A stretch of 64,000 bases of DNA from JALYNX01 sp963749415 (GTDB lineage Bacteria; Actinomycetota; Acidimicrobiia; Spongiisociales; ZC4RG35): positions 1,736,001-1,800,000 of the forward strand of contig CAVVMG010000001.1 of the NCBI GenBank assembly GCA_963749415.1, read 5' to 3'. Positions 41,945 through 49,590 of this stretch are shown here, one piece after another. Position 1 is the stretch's first letter. Every line of letters starts with the position of its first letter. A program made the position numbers and the translations under genes. Under the pieces are notes generated by a model. The model searched no databases and was not told the origin of the DNA. It saw only the letters and a program-made list of their open reading frames with translations.

Positions 41945-42649
41945 GTGCCGCTGCAGACACGTGGTGTCGTCAGGATGAGGGGTGAGACCACACCTCCGGT
42001 CTCTGTGCTGGTGCTCGCCGACGCCGGGAAGCTCCAACTCCTCTCCGGGGACGAGGCCATCGGGGAGTGGGACATCGACGACCTCGGCATCACCTCCCTG
42101 CACGACGGGTTCAGCATTCGCGTGGAAGGTGAGGAGATGATGCTCAAGACCGACGATGACGTGGCTCTCGCCGACGAGCTCGGCCTCGGCACGGCATCGC
42201 CGCGTCTTGCCCGCAGGATGGCCGCGGCGCACACAGTCGAACCCGGTCCCGAGCCGGTGGTCGAGGAGGCGAAGTCGAATCTGGCCGCCATCGTCTTCGC
42301 CCTTGGCGGCGTGCTCGTTCTCGCCGGTGGGATCCTCCTGGGATCCAACCCCGAAACCGCCTCGGAGAGGATCGATGTCCTCGACATCGGTCAGCTCAGC
42401 AGGTTCTGGCTGGCCTTCGTCTTCGGTGGCTTGCTGATGGCAGCAGTCGCCTTCATCCTCTCCCTGGGCGCTCGCTGGGCGAGATATGTCGCAGTCGCTG
42501 CAGTACTCGGTGTGGTCATCTTGTTTGCAGTCGCCGCGCAGGAAGCGGTTCCCGACTCCAACCACCTCCTGGCGTACGGCTTCGTCGCCGGCGGGATCGT
42601 GGTCGGAGTGGCGGTCCTGTTCAGCGGTGGCCTCGGCGGGGAGGACTGA
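41945..42649 (+). CDS. Membrane protein with N-terminal PH-like domain, function unknown
   Basis: 234 aa. An N-terminal soluble domain of about 85 residues (VLVLADAGKLQLLSGDEAIGEWDIDDLGITSLHDGFSIRVEGEEMMLKTDDDVALADELGL) is followed by a linker and about four hydrophobic segments (AAIVFALGGVLVLAGGILL; WLAFVFGGLLMAAVAFIL; YVAVAAVLGVVILFAVAAQ; LLAYGFVAGGIVVGVAVLF). The domain resembles the small protein encoded at 49179-49493. GTG start, with GAAAGGGGG just upstream. No known family recognised. Confidence 0.65.
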   Translation: MPLQTRGVVRMRGETTPPVSVLVLADAGKLQLLSGDEAIGEWDIDDLGITSLHDGFSIRVEGEEMMLKTDDDVALADELGLGTASPRLARRMAAAHTVEPGPEPVVEEAKSNLAAIVFALGGVLVLAGGILLGSNPETASERIDVLDIGQLSRFWLAFVFGGLLMAAVAFILSLGARWARYVAVAAVLGVVILFAVAAQEAVPDSNHLLAYGFVAGGIVVGVAVLFSGGLGGED

Positions 42650-42670
42650 CCCGCCGGGTAACTTCGACCG

Positions 42671-43561
42671 GTGCCCGAGCTCCCGGACATCGTCGTCTAT
42701 CTCGAGTCCCTGGAGCGCCGGGTGCTGGGAGAGACGCTTCGCAAGGTCCGGATCGCCTCACCGTCGGTGTTGCGAACCTTCGACCCTCCCTACGACGCCC
42801 CCGAGGGCTTCCGGGTGGAAGGCCTGCATCGGGTTGGGAAGCGGATCGCCTTCGAGTTCGAGGAAGACCTGTACCTGGTGATCCATCTCATGATCGCGGG
42901 CAGGCTCCAGTGGGAGGCGCCGGGCAAGGCGATCCCGAAGAAGGTCGGCCTGGCCGCGCTCGACTTCGAGCCAGGATCCCTGATCCTCACCGAACAGGGA
43001 AGCAAGCGACGGGCGGGCATCTGGCTGAGCCGAGGCTGGGAGGGGGTGGAGGCCCTCGACCGTGGCGGTGTGGAGCCTCTCGACGCAACCGCCAAGGAGT
43101 TTGCCGGGGCGATTCGGTCCGAGAACCGGACCCTGAAGCGGGCTCTCACCGATCCCAGGATCTTCTCCGGTATCGGCAACGCCTACTCCGACGAGATCCT
43201 CTGGGAGGCCCGGCTCTCACCGGTGAAGCGAACCGCACAGCTGACCGACGCCGAAGTCGAGACCCTGCACCGTGCGGTGGTCGACTCCCTGAACCTGTGG
43301 ACCGATCGGTTGCGGGACGATGTGGGGGAGGGTTGGCCGAAGAAGGTCACCGCCTTCAGGGACGACATGGCAGTGCACGGGAAATACCGGGAGCCCTGCC
43401 CCCGCTGCGGGTCACCTGTGCAGCGAATCGTCTACGCCAACAACGAGACCAACTACTGCGCCACCTGTCAGACCGAGGGCAAGTTGCTCGCCGACCGCTC
43501 CCTCTCGAGGTTGCTCAAGGCCGATTGGCCGCAGACCCTGGAGGAGCTGGAGGAGGGGTAG
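42671..43561 (+). CDS. Fpg/Nei family DNA glycosylase
   Basis: 296 aa base-excision repair glycosylase/AP lyase. The catalytic Pro-Glu pair follows the initiator (MPELPDIVVYLESLERRVLGE; Pro2, Glu3); substrate-loop region HLMIAGRLQWE; helix-two-turn-helix LTDPRIFSGIGNAYSDEILWEARLSP; C-terminal zinc finger CPRCGSPVQRIVYANNETNYCATCQTEG. The zinc finger is standard but starts PELPDI rather than PELPEVE, and the gene could be a Nei-like or Fpg2-like paralogue. It stands just upstream of the SOS cassette but ends before the LexA site. Confidence 0.9.
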   Translation: MPELPDIVVYLESLERRVLGETLRKVRIASPSVLRTFDPPYDAPEGFRVEGLHRVGKRIAFEFEEDLYLVIHLMIAGRLQWEAPGKAIPKKVGLAALDFEPGSLILTEQGSKRRAGIWLSRGWEGVEALDRGGVEPLDATAKEFAGAIRSENRTLKRALTDPRIFSGIGNAYSDEILWEARLSPVKRTAQLTDAEVETLHRAVVDSLNLWTDRLRDDVGEGWPKKVTAFRDDMAVHGKYREPCPRCGSPVQRIVYANNETNYCATCQTEGKLLADRSLSRLLKADWPQTLEELEEG

Positions 43562-43575
43562 GTCTCCTCTTGCTA

Positions 43576-43597
43576 TCGAACATATGTTCGATATGAT
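43576..43597 (+). promoter_or_regulatory. LexA/SOS box overlapping the imuA promoter
   Basis: TCGAACATATGTTCGA (43576-43591) is a perfect 16-bp palindrome fitting the actinobacterial/Gram-positive LexA consensus CGAACNNNNGTTCG. It abuts TATGAT (43592-43597), a good -10 box, so bound LexA would block RNA polymerase. It lies 30 bp before the imuA start codon. Confidence 0.9.
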
Positions 43598-43621
43598 TGA
43601 GCGCCCGACAGCGGAGTCAGC

Positions 43622-44269
43622 TTGGGCATCGAGAATCTCCTCCTGGAGAAGTCATTCTCTCTTCCGGGAATGGAGAAGGGTCATTTCCGTCTCCAGCCGG
43701 GACGGATCATCGAAATGGTCGGGGTCCCGGGGACCGGTCTCACCCGTCTCGGTCTGAGACTCCTCGCCGATCCTTCGCGGGTGGCGCCAGTGGTCGCCCT
43801 CGACCTTCGAGGCTGGATCGCCCCTGAGGCGGCCTGGGAGACCGGAGTAGTCCCCGAGCAGTTGGTGATCGTCCGTTGTGACCAGCCACGGATCTGGCCC
43901 CAGGTGACCGCTGCCCTCCTGGAAGGGGTGCGTGCCCTGTATGCCGAAGTCCCGGCGGGAGTCAAGGACCAGGACCTGCGGCGTCTCGCCGCCCTGGCCC
44001 GAGCCCGGGGAGTGGCTGTGGCGATGAGGCCGTTGGGTGAAGGGTTGCCTGGTGGGGTTGCCTATCTCCGGCTCCGAGCGCTGGGGGTGACCTGGGAAGG
44101 AGCGGACCGGGGTCATGGCAGGTTGAAGAGGAGACGTCTGATGCTGGAGGCGTCGGGAAAGGGCGCCGCCGGTGTGATCAGGCGATTCGAGGTCGAAGAT
44201 GAAGGTACGGACGTTGTGCGCGTGGTTTCCGATGTGGTCCTTGGGGAGGCCAGACGCGCCGTCGGATGA
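43622..44269 (+). CDS. imuA: ImuA-like RecA-fold protein of the mutagenesis cassette
   Basis: 215 aa. ImuA proteins are RecA/SulA-like partners of ImuB in damage-induced mutagenesis. Visible: PGMEKGHFRLQPGRIIEMVGVPGTGLTRLGLRLLADP (a P-loop-like position with degenerate Walker A, GVPGTGLT), VVALDLRGWIAPEAAWETGV, LVIVRCDQPRIWPQVTAALLEGVRALYAEVP. TTG start with GGAG 5 nt before it. Controlled by the LexA box. The 3' end overlaps imuB by 71 bp. Assignment rests on context and weak fold similarity. Confidence 0.75.
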   Translation: MGIENLLLEKSFSLPGMEKGHFRLQPGRIIEMVGVPGTGLTRLGLRLLADPSRVAPVVALDLRGWIAPEAAWETGVVPEQLVIVRCDQPRIWPQVTAALLEGVRALYAEVPAGVKDQDLRRLAALARARGVAVAMRPLGEGLPGGVAYLRLRALGVTWEGADRGHGRLKRRRLMLEASGKGAAGVIRRFEVEDEGTDVVRVVSDVVLGEARRAVG

Positions 44270-45686
44270 GCCGGTCCTGATCGTCGACGACAGGGCAATC
44301 GGCGCCAGTGGAGAGGTGCTCGCCGCCGGGGTGACGCTGGGCATGCCCCGCCGCGAAGCCGAAGCCCTTGCCCCTTTCGCCACCGTCCTCACCAGGGACC
44401 CCGGTGAGGAGGCACGTCGCTTCGAGCCGGTGGTGGAGGCGATAGAAGACCTCATCCCCAGGGTCGAGGTGGTGACGCCCGGCCTGGCCTTCGTCCCAAT
44501 CTCGGGGGCGGTCAGCTTCTATGGCGGGGAGGCGCCACTTGCCGAGGCCGTGGTCAAGGAGGTCGACAACCTGGTCGGCCATCTTCGTGGCGGCGAGGCG
44601 CTTGTCGGAGTGGCCGATGGGCCGTTCGCCGCACGATGGGCGGCTGCGACCTCGGAGGTGGGCCGGCCCCGGATCGTCGTGGACACCATCGGGTTCCTCT
44701 CCGGCCTCGATCTGGCCACCCTCAGGGAGAGCATCGGGAGCGAGGAGCTGCTCGACACTTTCCGCTGGCTGGGGATCGGGACTTTGGGAGAGCTGGCCCG
44801 GTTGCCTCGCGAGGCTCTGGCTACCCGCTTCGGGGCACCCGGTTCCCTGGCACATAGGCTGGCGAGTGGGGAGGACCGGCCGGTTGACCCCCGCTCGATC
44901 CCTCCCGACCTGACGGTGGATGCCAGCTTCGAGGATCCACTGGAGACCCTGGATGCCGTGGCCTTTGCCGCCCGGGCCCTCTCCGAGCGCCTGCTCCGCG
45001 GTTTGCGGGTCACGGGTGCCGCACCGCACCGGGTGTCGATATTCGCCGAGTCGGCGACCGGCAAGAGCAGGGAGCGGGTATGGCGCTCCGCCGACCCTTT
45101 CACCGAGAAAGCGCTGTCTGATCGGGTGTGGTGGCAGCTGAGGGCATGGATCGAGGGAGGCGGGATCCCGGGTGGGATTGCCAGGCTGCGCATCGCCCCT
45201 GCCGACCTCTCTGACGAGGGCCGCCAACTCGGGCTGCTCCAGGATGAGACCTCGCAGATGGAGACCGAGCGCGCCCTGACCAGGGCCCAGTCCCTGCTCG
45301 GTCCGGACGCGGTGCTCCAGGGAAGGGCCCAGGGAGGGCGCATGCCCCAGGAGAGGGTGGCCTGGTCGCGGTGGGGCGAGCCTCATGTGGACCAGGCCCG
45401 CGATCCGGAGGCTCCCTGGCCGGGGGCTACACCATCACCGAGCCCGGCGCTGGTGCCGCCCCGTCTCGAGCCGTTGGAGGTGGAGTGGGAGGATGGGATG
45501 CCGAGCCGGGTTCGTCTCGGCACCCGATGGGAGCCAGTGTTGACCTGGAGCGGGCCGTGGCGCCTCAGTGCCCGCTGGTGGCTGGGGGAGCGGGACGCCG
45601 ATCGCTACCAGTTGGTGACCTCGGTGGGAGCCCTGCTCTGTGTGGTGGCGGAAGGGAAAGCCTTCCTGGCAGGGATCTACGACTGA
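44199..45686 (+). CDS. imuB: ImuB, inactive Y-family polymerase-like protein
   Basis: 495 aa. ImuB bridges ImuA, the sliding clamp and the error-prone polymerase DnaE2. The start MKVRTLCAWFPMWSLGR has the Y-family beginning but lacks the metal-binding Asp of active polymerases (ID(M)DAFFA replaced by CAWFPMW), as in known ImuB. Later: GVTLGMPRREAEALAPFATVLTRDP, FVPISGAVSFYGGE, FRWLGIGTLGELARLP (helix-hairpin-helix), and a long C-terminal region rich in Trp. dnaE2, normally the third gene, is not adjacent; azlC follows. Confidence 0.85.
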   Translation: MKVRTLCAWFPMWSLGRPDAPSDEPVLIVDDRAIGASGEVLAAGVTLGMPRREAEALAPFATVLTRDPGEEARRFEPVVEAIEDLIPRVEVVTPGLAFVPISGAVSFYGGEAPLAEAVVKEVDNLVGHLRGGEALVGVADGPFAARWAAATSEVGRPRIVVDTIGFLSGLDLATLRESIGSEELLDTFRWLGIGTLGELARLPREALATRFGAPGSLAHRLASGEDRPVDPRSIPPDLTVDASFEDPLETLDAVAFAARALSERLLRGLRVTGAAPHRVSIFAESATGKSRERVWRSADPFTEKALSDRVWWQLRAWIEGGGIPGGIARLRIAPADLSDEGRQLGLLQDETSQMETERALTRAQSLLGPDAVLQGRAQGGRMPQERVAWSRWGEPHVDQARDPEAPWPGATPSPSPALVPPRLEPLEVEWEDGMPSRVRLGTRWEPVLTWSGPWRLSARWWLGERDADRYQLVTSVGALLCVVAEGKAFLAGIYD

Positions 45687-45727
45687 TTGTCGGCCGAGCT
45701 GCGGATCACCAGCGGTAGCGTCGGGCG

Positions 45728-46396
45728 ATGTTTGGCGGTCCGTCCTTCCGCAGGGGTCTTCGTGACTCTGCCCTCATTGCGGTGGCGGTTTTCCTGTTCG
45801 GGCTGGCCTACGGCGTGGTGGCTCTGGATGCCGGGCTTTCTCCGACGCTGACCATGCTCTCATCGGTCATCACGATGTCTGGCGCTGCGCAGTTCGCGAT
45901 GGCCGGGCTGCTGGCAGCGGGGCCGATCCCAGTGCTGATCGCCGCCACCGGCCTCGGCCTGCGCCATCTTCCGATGTCCGCACGTCTCGCCGAGATGATC
46001 GGCCCTCAACCCATCTGGACCCGGCTCCGTCTTGCCTTCGTGTTGGTCGACGAGTCCTTCGGCCTCACACTCCGGGCGGCCGACCGAGGTGTCGAAGACC
46101 TCGTCGCCTATAAGTCGGCAGCCGACCTCACGCTGTACCTGGGATGGCTGCTCGGTACTGCCGGAGGCATCTGGTTCGGCTCGGCCATCGACCCTGAGGC
46201 GGCCGGGATCGGGGTGCTTTTCGGCCTTCTCTTCCTGGGCCTCGCCGCCCCGATGGTCCGCTCCCGACGGGACTGGATCGTGGCGGGGTTTGCGGTCGTG
46301 GCCACCGTGGTAGCCACCCAGACCCTTCCGGTCGCCTGGCAGGTGACGGTTGCGGCCACGGTCGCCAGCCTGATCGGGGTCTTCATCGATGAGTGA
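45728..46396 (+). CDS. azlC: AzlC family branched-chain amino acid exporter subunit
   Basis: 222 aa integral membrane protein; with AzlD it forms a BrnFE-type exporter of branched-chain amino acids. Pattern: FRRGLRDSALIAVAVFLFGLAYGVVALDAGLSP, MLSSVITMSGAAQFAMAGLLAAG, LGLRHLPMSARLAEMI, FVLVDESFGLTLR. Overlaps azlD by 8 bp. Confidence 0.9.
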   Translation: MFGGPSFRRGLRDSALIAVAVFLFGLAYGVVALDAGLSPTLTMLSSVITMSGAAQFAMAGLLAAGPIPVLIAATGLGLRHLPMSARLAEMIGPQPIWTRLRLAFVLVDESFGLTLRAADRGVEDLVAYKSAADLTLYLGWLLGTAGGIWFGSAIDPEAAGIGVLFGLLFLGLAAPMVRSRRDWIVAGFAVVATVVATQTLPVAWQVTVAATVASLIGVFIDE

Positions 46397-46697
46397 CCTG
46401 CTCGTGGTCGTGGGAGTGGCGGTGATCACCTTCGCCACCCGCGCTTCTTTCCTGATCCGTCCCCGTGAGGCACCGGGCGGGCGCATCGGGAGGTTCCTCG
46501 ATGTATTCCCGGTGGCGCTGTTCGTGGCGATCGCGGTCAATGGCTTGGTGGCCCCAGTGGGAAGCCCCGAGCTCACCGCCAACCTGTTCGGGGCATTGGG
46601 CGGTGTGATCGGCGGCATCGTGTTCCGACGCTCGGTGTGGGGGGTGTTCGCCCTGGGTGCTGCCTTCTTTTATGCAGCCAGGGCCCTGCTCGCTTGA
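46389..46697 (+). CDS. azlD: AzlD family exporter subunit
   Basis: 102 aa, three to four membrane helices, small partner of AzlC. Typical N-terminal LLVVVGVAVITFATRASFLI and DVFPVALFVAIAVNGLV. Starts inside the last codons of azlC, implying coupled translation. Convergent with plsC. Confidence 0.88.
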   Translation: MSDLLVVVGVAVITFATRASFLIRPREAPGGRIGRFLDVFPVALFVAIAVNGLVAPVGSPELTANLFGALGGVIGGIVFRRSVWGVFALGAAFFYAARALLA

Positions 46698-46707
46698 GAC
46701 GTCATTC

Positions 46708-47454
46708 TCAAATCTCCTCCACCGGGCCGCCCATCTCGGTGACTCGCTTCGCGATCAACCCCCGTACTTGGTCACGCAAGGCGGTTCGGTTGGCTGCGGT
46801 CATCCCCGTGGTCTCGACGGCGGGGTCGATGACGACCTGGATCGTCCCGCCATGGATCCAAGGGCTCCCCGGTTTCCATGCCTGATACGAGCCGTGGATC
46901 GACAGCGGGAGCACGGGTAGCTGGCCGGAGATCGCCATGGTGAACGCCCCCTTCTTGAACGGCTTCATGACGCCATCCCGGGGCCGGGTCCCTTCGGCGT
47001 AGATGATCAGGGATTGGCCCCTGGAGATCAGCTCCCGGCCCTGACGATTGACGTCGGCGTGGATCGCGCCCCGCGCCGCCCGGTCCACCTCCACGATGCC
47101 GACCGCTCGCATCCCCTGTGCCAGGACCGGCACCTTGTACAACTCGGTCTTGGCCAGGAATCGGATGGGAACCCGGACCGCGAGCAGGCACGCCATGATG
47201 TCGAGCGCCGACAGGTGGTTGGCGACCACCACATAAGAGCGAGTGGGGTCGATGTTCTCCGCGCCTTCAACGACGAGACGGGTGCCGGAGGAGACGAGCC
47301 AGGCGCGGCTCCAACCGCGGATCACCGCATCGATGAATGGCGAGACGTCGTTGATCGCTGCAGTGATCATCACCAGGGGGACCGCGATGAGCGTTGCCAG
47401 GACTCCGGCGACCAGGGTGATCAGCGTCCTCGGGATGTCGATCACCCACCTCAT
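46708..47454 (-). CDS. plsC: 1-acyl-sn-glycerol-3-phosphate acyltransferase
   Basis: 248 aa membrane-associated acyltransferase making phosphatidic acid. N-terminal hydrophobic segment (TLITLVAGVLATLIAVPLVMITAAI), catalytic HX4D motif in VVVANHLSALDIMA, LAKTELYKVPVLAQGMRAVGIVEVDR, and the glycerol-phosphate binding EGTRPRDGVMKPFKKGAF, then PVLPLSIHGS. Divergent from the folate enzyme gene, 37 bp apart. Confidence 0.92.
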   Translation of the reverse strand: MRWVIDIPRTLITLVAGVLATLIAVPLVMITAAINDVSPFIDAVIRGWSRAWLVSSGTRLVVEGAENIDPTRSYVVVANHLSALDIMACLLAVRVPIRFLAKTELYKVPVLAQGMRAVGIVEVDRAARGAIHADVNRQGRELISRGQSLIIYAEGTRPRDGVMKPFKKGAFTMAISGQLPVLPLSIHGSYQAWKPGSPWIHGGTIQVVIDPAVETTGMTAANRTALRDQVRGLIAKRVTEMGGPVEEI

Positions 47455-47491
47455 CTCTCCGAGGGTAGCGATGGCGTCATAGGCTGCTCAG

Positions 47492-48031
47492 GTGGACAAG
47501 GACGCCGCTCGCCGACAGCTTCTCGGGGTCGGGCCTGTTCCTGAGGACACCTCCACCCGGGTGGTTTCAGCCCTGTTCGCCTGGCTGTCCGGTCGCCTCC
47601 CTGGCACCGCCTCGGCCTACGTGGCCATGGAAGGCGAGGTGGACGTCACACCTCTCTTCGATCGCCTGCCGGGCTGGCGGTGGGTGCTGCCTCGGGTCGA
47701 GAGCGAAGGTGAGCTCACCTTCCGCGACCGCTCCGTCCGCCGTGAGATGCATCGCTGGGGGATGGAGCAGCCGCGTGGACAGGGACCGGTGATCCCTGTG
47801 CCCGAGATCGACCTGTTCCTCGTCCCCGGGCTGGGATTCGACCTGTCGGGGCGCCGCCTGGGCAGGGGCGGGGGGTTCTACGACCGGGTGCTGGCGGCCC
47901 GGCGTGGTGACAGTGTTGCGATCGGGGTCACCTGGTCTGGTGGGCTATTGGCGGACCTGCCGATCGACAGCCACGACCAAGAAGTGGACCTCATCGTCAC
48001 CGAGCAAGGTTTGACGCCGCCCAGCCGCTGA
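47492..48031 (+). CDS. 5-formyltetrahydrofolate cyclo-ligase
   Basis: 179 aa. Converts 5-formyl-THF to 5,10-methenyl-THF with ATP. Conserved end: DLFLVPGLGFDLSGRRLGRGGGFYDRVLA, VAIGVTWSGGLLADLPIDSHDQEVDLIVTEQG. The N-terminal part is shorter than usual. GTG start. The 3' end overlaps the convergent F420-type gene by 35 bp. Confidence 0.9.
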   Translation: MDKDAARRQLLGVGPVPEDTSTRVVSALFAWLSGRLPGTASAYVAMEGEVDVTPLFDRLPGWRWVLPRVESEGELTFRDRSVRREMHRWGMEQPRGQGPVIPVPEIDLFLVPGLGFDLSGRRLGRGGGFYDRVLAARRGDSVAIGVTWSGGLLADLPIDSHDQEVDLIVTEQGLTPPSR

Positions 48032-48419
48032 CCGTGTCCATCTCGATCAGCATCGCCGGTCCGGCCGGTGGAATCTCCTCGTACTGTCGATACTTGGATA
48101 CCAGCGCGGCCTGGGCCTCATCCCATTCAGGCCCGTTCGCGACGACCCGAGCCAGGCCATCGACCCGCACCCACCACAGCGCTCCCCAGTCGCTGTCGTA
48201 TTTGTCGACCATGAAGCTGACCATCGGGTTGACGGCCACGTTGGCCAGACGTTGCAGCCGCAAGGTGGTCTTCGGCTTGTGGTCGACCATGTGCGCCAGC
48301 TCGCCCCGGACCATGGCGAAGGTGACAGGGACCAGGTGTGGGGCACCGTCGGGGCGGATCGTGGCCAGGTGGCCGATTTCGGCAGTCTCGATGAGCGCCA
48401 GGCAATCAGCCCGGTCCAT
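47997..48419 (-). CDS. PPOX-class (pyridoxamine oxidase-fold) probable F420-dependent protein
   Basis: 140 aa split-barrel flavin/deazaflavin-binding protein. Pattern: IETAEIGHLATIRPDGAPHLVPVTFAMV, HMVDHKPKTTLRLQRLANVAVNPMVSFMVDKYDSDWGALWWVRVDGLARV, VSKYRQYEEIPPAGPAMLIEMDTVSGWAAS, matching the actinobacterial F420-dependent subgroup. Cofactor is inferred from this resemblance. Overlaps the upstream SGNH gene by 14 bp. Confidence 0.8.
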   Translation of the reverse strand: MDRADCLALIETAEIGHLATIRPDGAPHLVPVTFAMVRGELAHMVDHKPKTTLRLQRLANVAVNPMVSFMVDKYDSDWGALWWVRVDGLARVVANGPEWDEAQAALVSKYRQYEEIPPAGPAMLIEMDTVSGWAASNLAR

Positions 48420-49152
48420 GCGCACCGGCGAGGACCGGCTGGAGAGTCACCCATGCCGAATCGGCCCAGCGTCGGTGGCCGGCGGCGCTGACATGGAACA
48501 GGTCGGCGGCCCAGAGGCTGCGGTCCGTGTACCAACTCTCCGGGCGGTCGGCACGCTGATCGACGACGTATGCGCCGTGTCGCGCCGCGATCCGCTGATG
48601 GATCCGATTGAACGAGATGGATCGCGAGGCGAACATCTGACGGAGAGGTGGCACCAGTCTCGGAATGCTCCCCAAGTCGCCCACGCCACTGAGGATGATG
48701 GTGGCGCCGGTCGCCTCGAGCTCGTCGACCAGATGGCTGAGGTTGGCCTCGAAGCGGCGCCTCGAGACACCGCGGATCACGTCGTTGGCGCCGACGGAAA
48801 CGAAAACGAGGTCGGGCTCCATGTCGATCGCGGGCCGCAATTGGTGCTGGATCAGGTCGTGGGCGCACGATCCGCTGACCGCCACGGAGTCGAGGATCAC
48901 ATGACGGTGCTCGGCGAGGCGATCCGCCACCAATGAGATCCAGCACTCCTCAGGGCCGCCAATACCGGGAGCGGTCACCGAAGAGTCGCCGAGCACCACC
49001 ACCCGCAGGGTGGGGAGGCCGGGATCACCAAAGGTGCCCGACGGGTCGTACTCCTCGAGTTCAGGGGCAGGTCGCAGGACGGCATAGGCCAGCTCGAGGC
49101 CGATGAGGGCTGCGCCGGCCATCGCTCCGCGTTTGATCAGATGACGGACCAC
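48406..49152 (-). CDS. SGNH/GDSL hydrolase family protein, membrane-anchored
   Basis: 248 aa esterase/lipase-type hydrolase. After a GTG start (VVRHLIKRG) a hydrophobic segment (AMAGAALIGLELAYAVL) anchors or exports it. Catalytic blocks: VVVLGDSSVTAPGIGG (block I Ser in GDSS), a block II Gly in SVAVSGSCAHDLI, VSVGANDVIRG (block III GxND), and the C-terminal DLFHVSAAGH (Asp/His). The frame is open further upstream but that region belongs to the opposite-frame small gene. Confidence 0.85.
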   Translation of the reverse strand: MVRHLIKRGAMAGAALIGLELAYAVLRPAPELEEYDPSGTFGDPGLPTLRVVVLGDSSVTAPGIGGPEECWISLVADRLAEHRHVILDSVAVSGSCAHDLIQHQLRPAIDMEPDLVFVSVGANDVIRGVSRRRFEANLSHLVDELEATGATIILSGVGDLGSIPRLVPPLRQMFASRSISFNRIHQRIAARHGAYVVDQRADRPESWYTDRSLWAADLFHVSAAGHRRWADSAWVTLQPVLAGAHGPG

Positions 49153-49178
49153 GGGTCGATTTTGCCAGACCTTAGGAG

Positions 49179-49493
49179 TCAGTTGCCGCTGGAAGCGTTC
49201 TGGATGCGGGCCTTGAGCCCGAACCTGCTGCGCTTGCTGTCTGTCAGGTCGATGACCGCTCCGACGGCGTCGGAGAACTCGGATGGATCGTCGGGGAAGA
49301 ACTCCAGGTTGTCCCCCTCGATTCCCAGGGAGAACCGATAAATCGAGGTTCGCTCGATGTGGACCTGGCCAATGGGCCAGGAGCCCATGTGTCGTCGGCC
49401 GGTCGTGATGCGAAAGCGCCCCTCGTCGAGCTCGACGGTCACGTGCGTGGGCTCCAGCCTGGAACCCTGTAATCGCCCTAGGTAGTAAGCCAT
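49179..49493 (-). CDS. Small PH-like domain protein, function unknown
   Basis: 104 aa, beta-rich: VTVELDEGRFRITTGRRHMGSWPIGQVHIERTSIYRFSLGIEGDNLEFFPDDPSEFSDAVGAVIDL, then a basic C-terminus (SKRSRFGLKARIQ). No membrane segment. The core parallels the N-terminal domain of the membrane protein at 41945-42649 (G-x-W followed by a beta strand, EG-x-x-(L/M)-x-(F/L), DD, ...LG). ATG before AYYLGRLQG used. Separated by 26 bp from the SGNH gene. Confidence 0.6.
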   Translation of the reverse strand: MAYYLGRLQGSRLEPTHVTVELDEGRFRITTGRRHMGSWPIGQVHIERTSIYRFSLGIEGDNLEFFPDDPSEFSDAVGAVIDLTDSKRSRFGLKARIQNASSGN

Positions 49494-49590
49494 CCCACAA
49501 TCCAATCTAGCGTGCGTTTTCCGGTCTGGATACAGGGGAGAATTTGCCGATTTGGACAGTACAGTTTGAGCTAGTCACTCGAAAGAGAGC

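Noticed and set aside
49541..49590. Promoter for icmF
   Set aside because: TTGCCG, TTGGAC and TACAGT are present but none pair at acceptable spacing.
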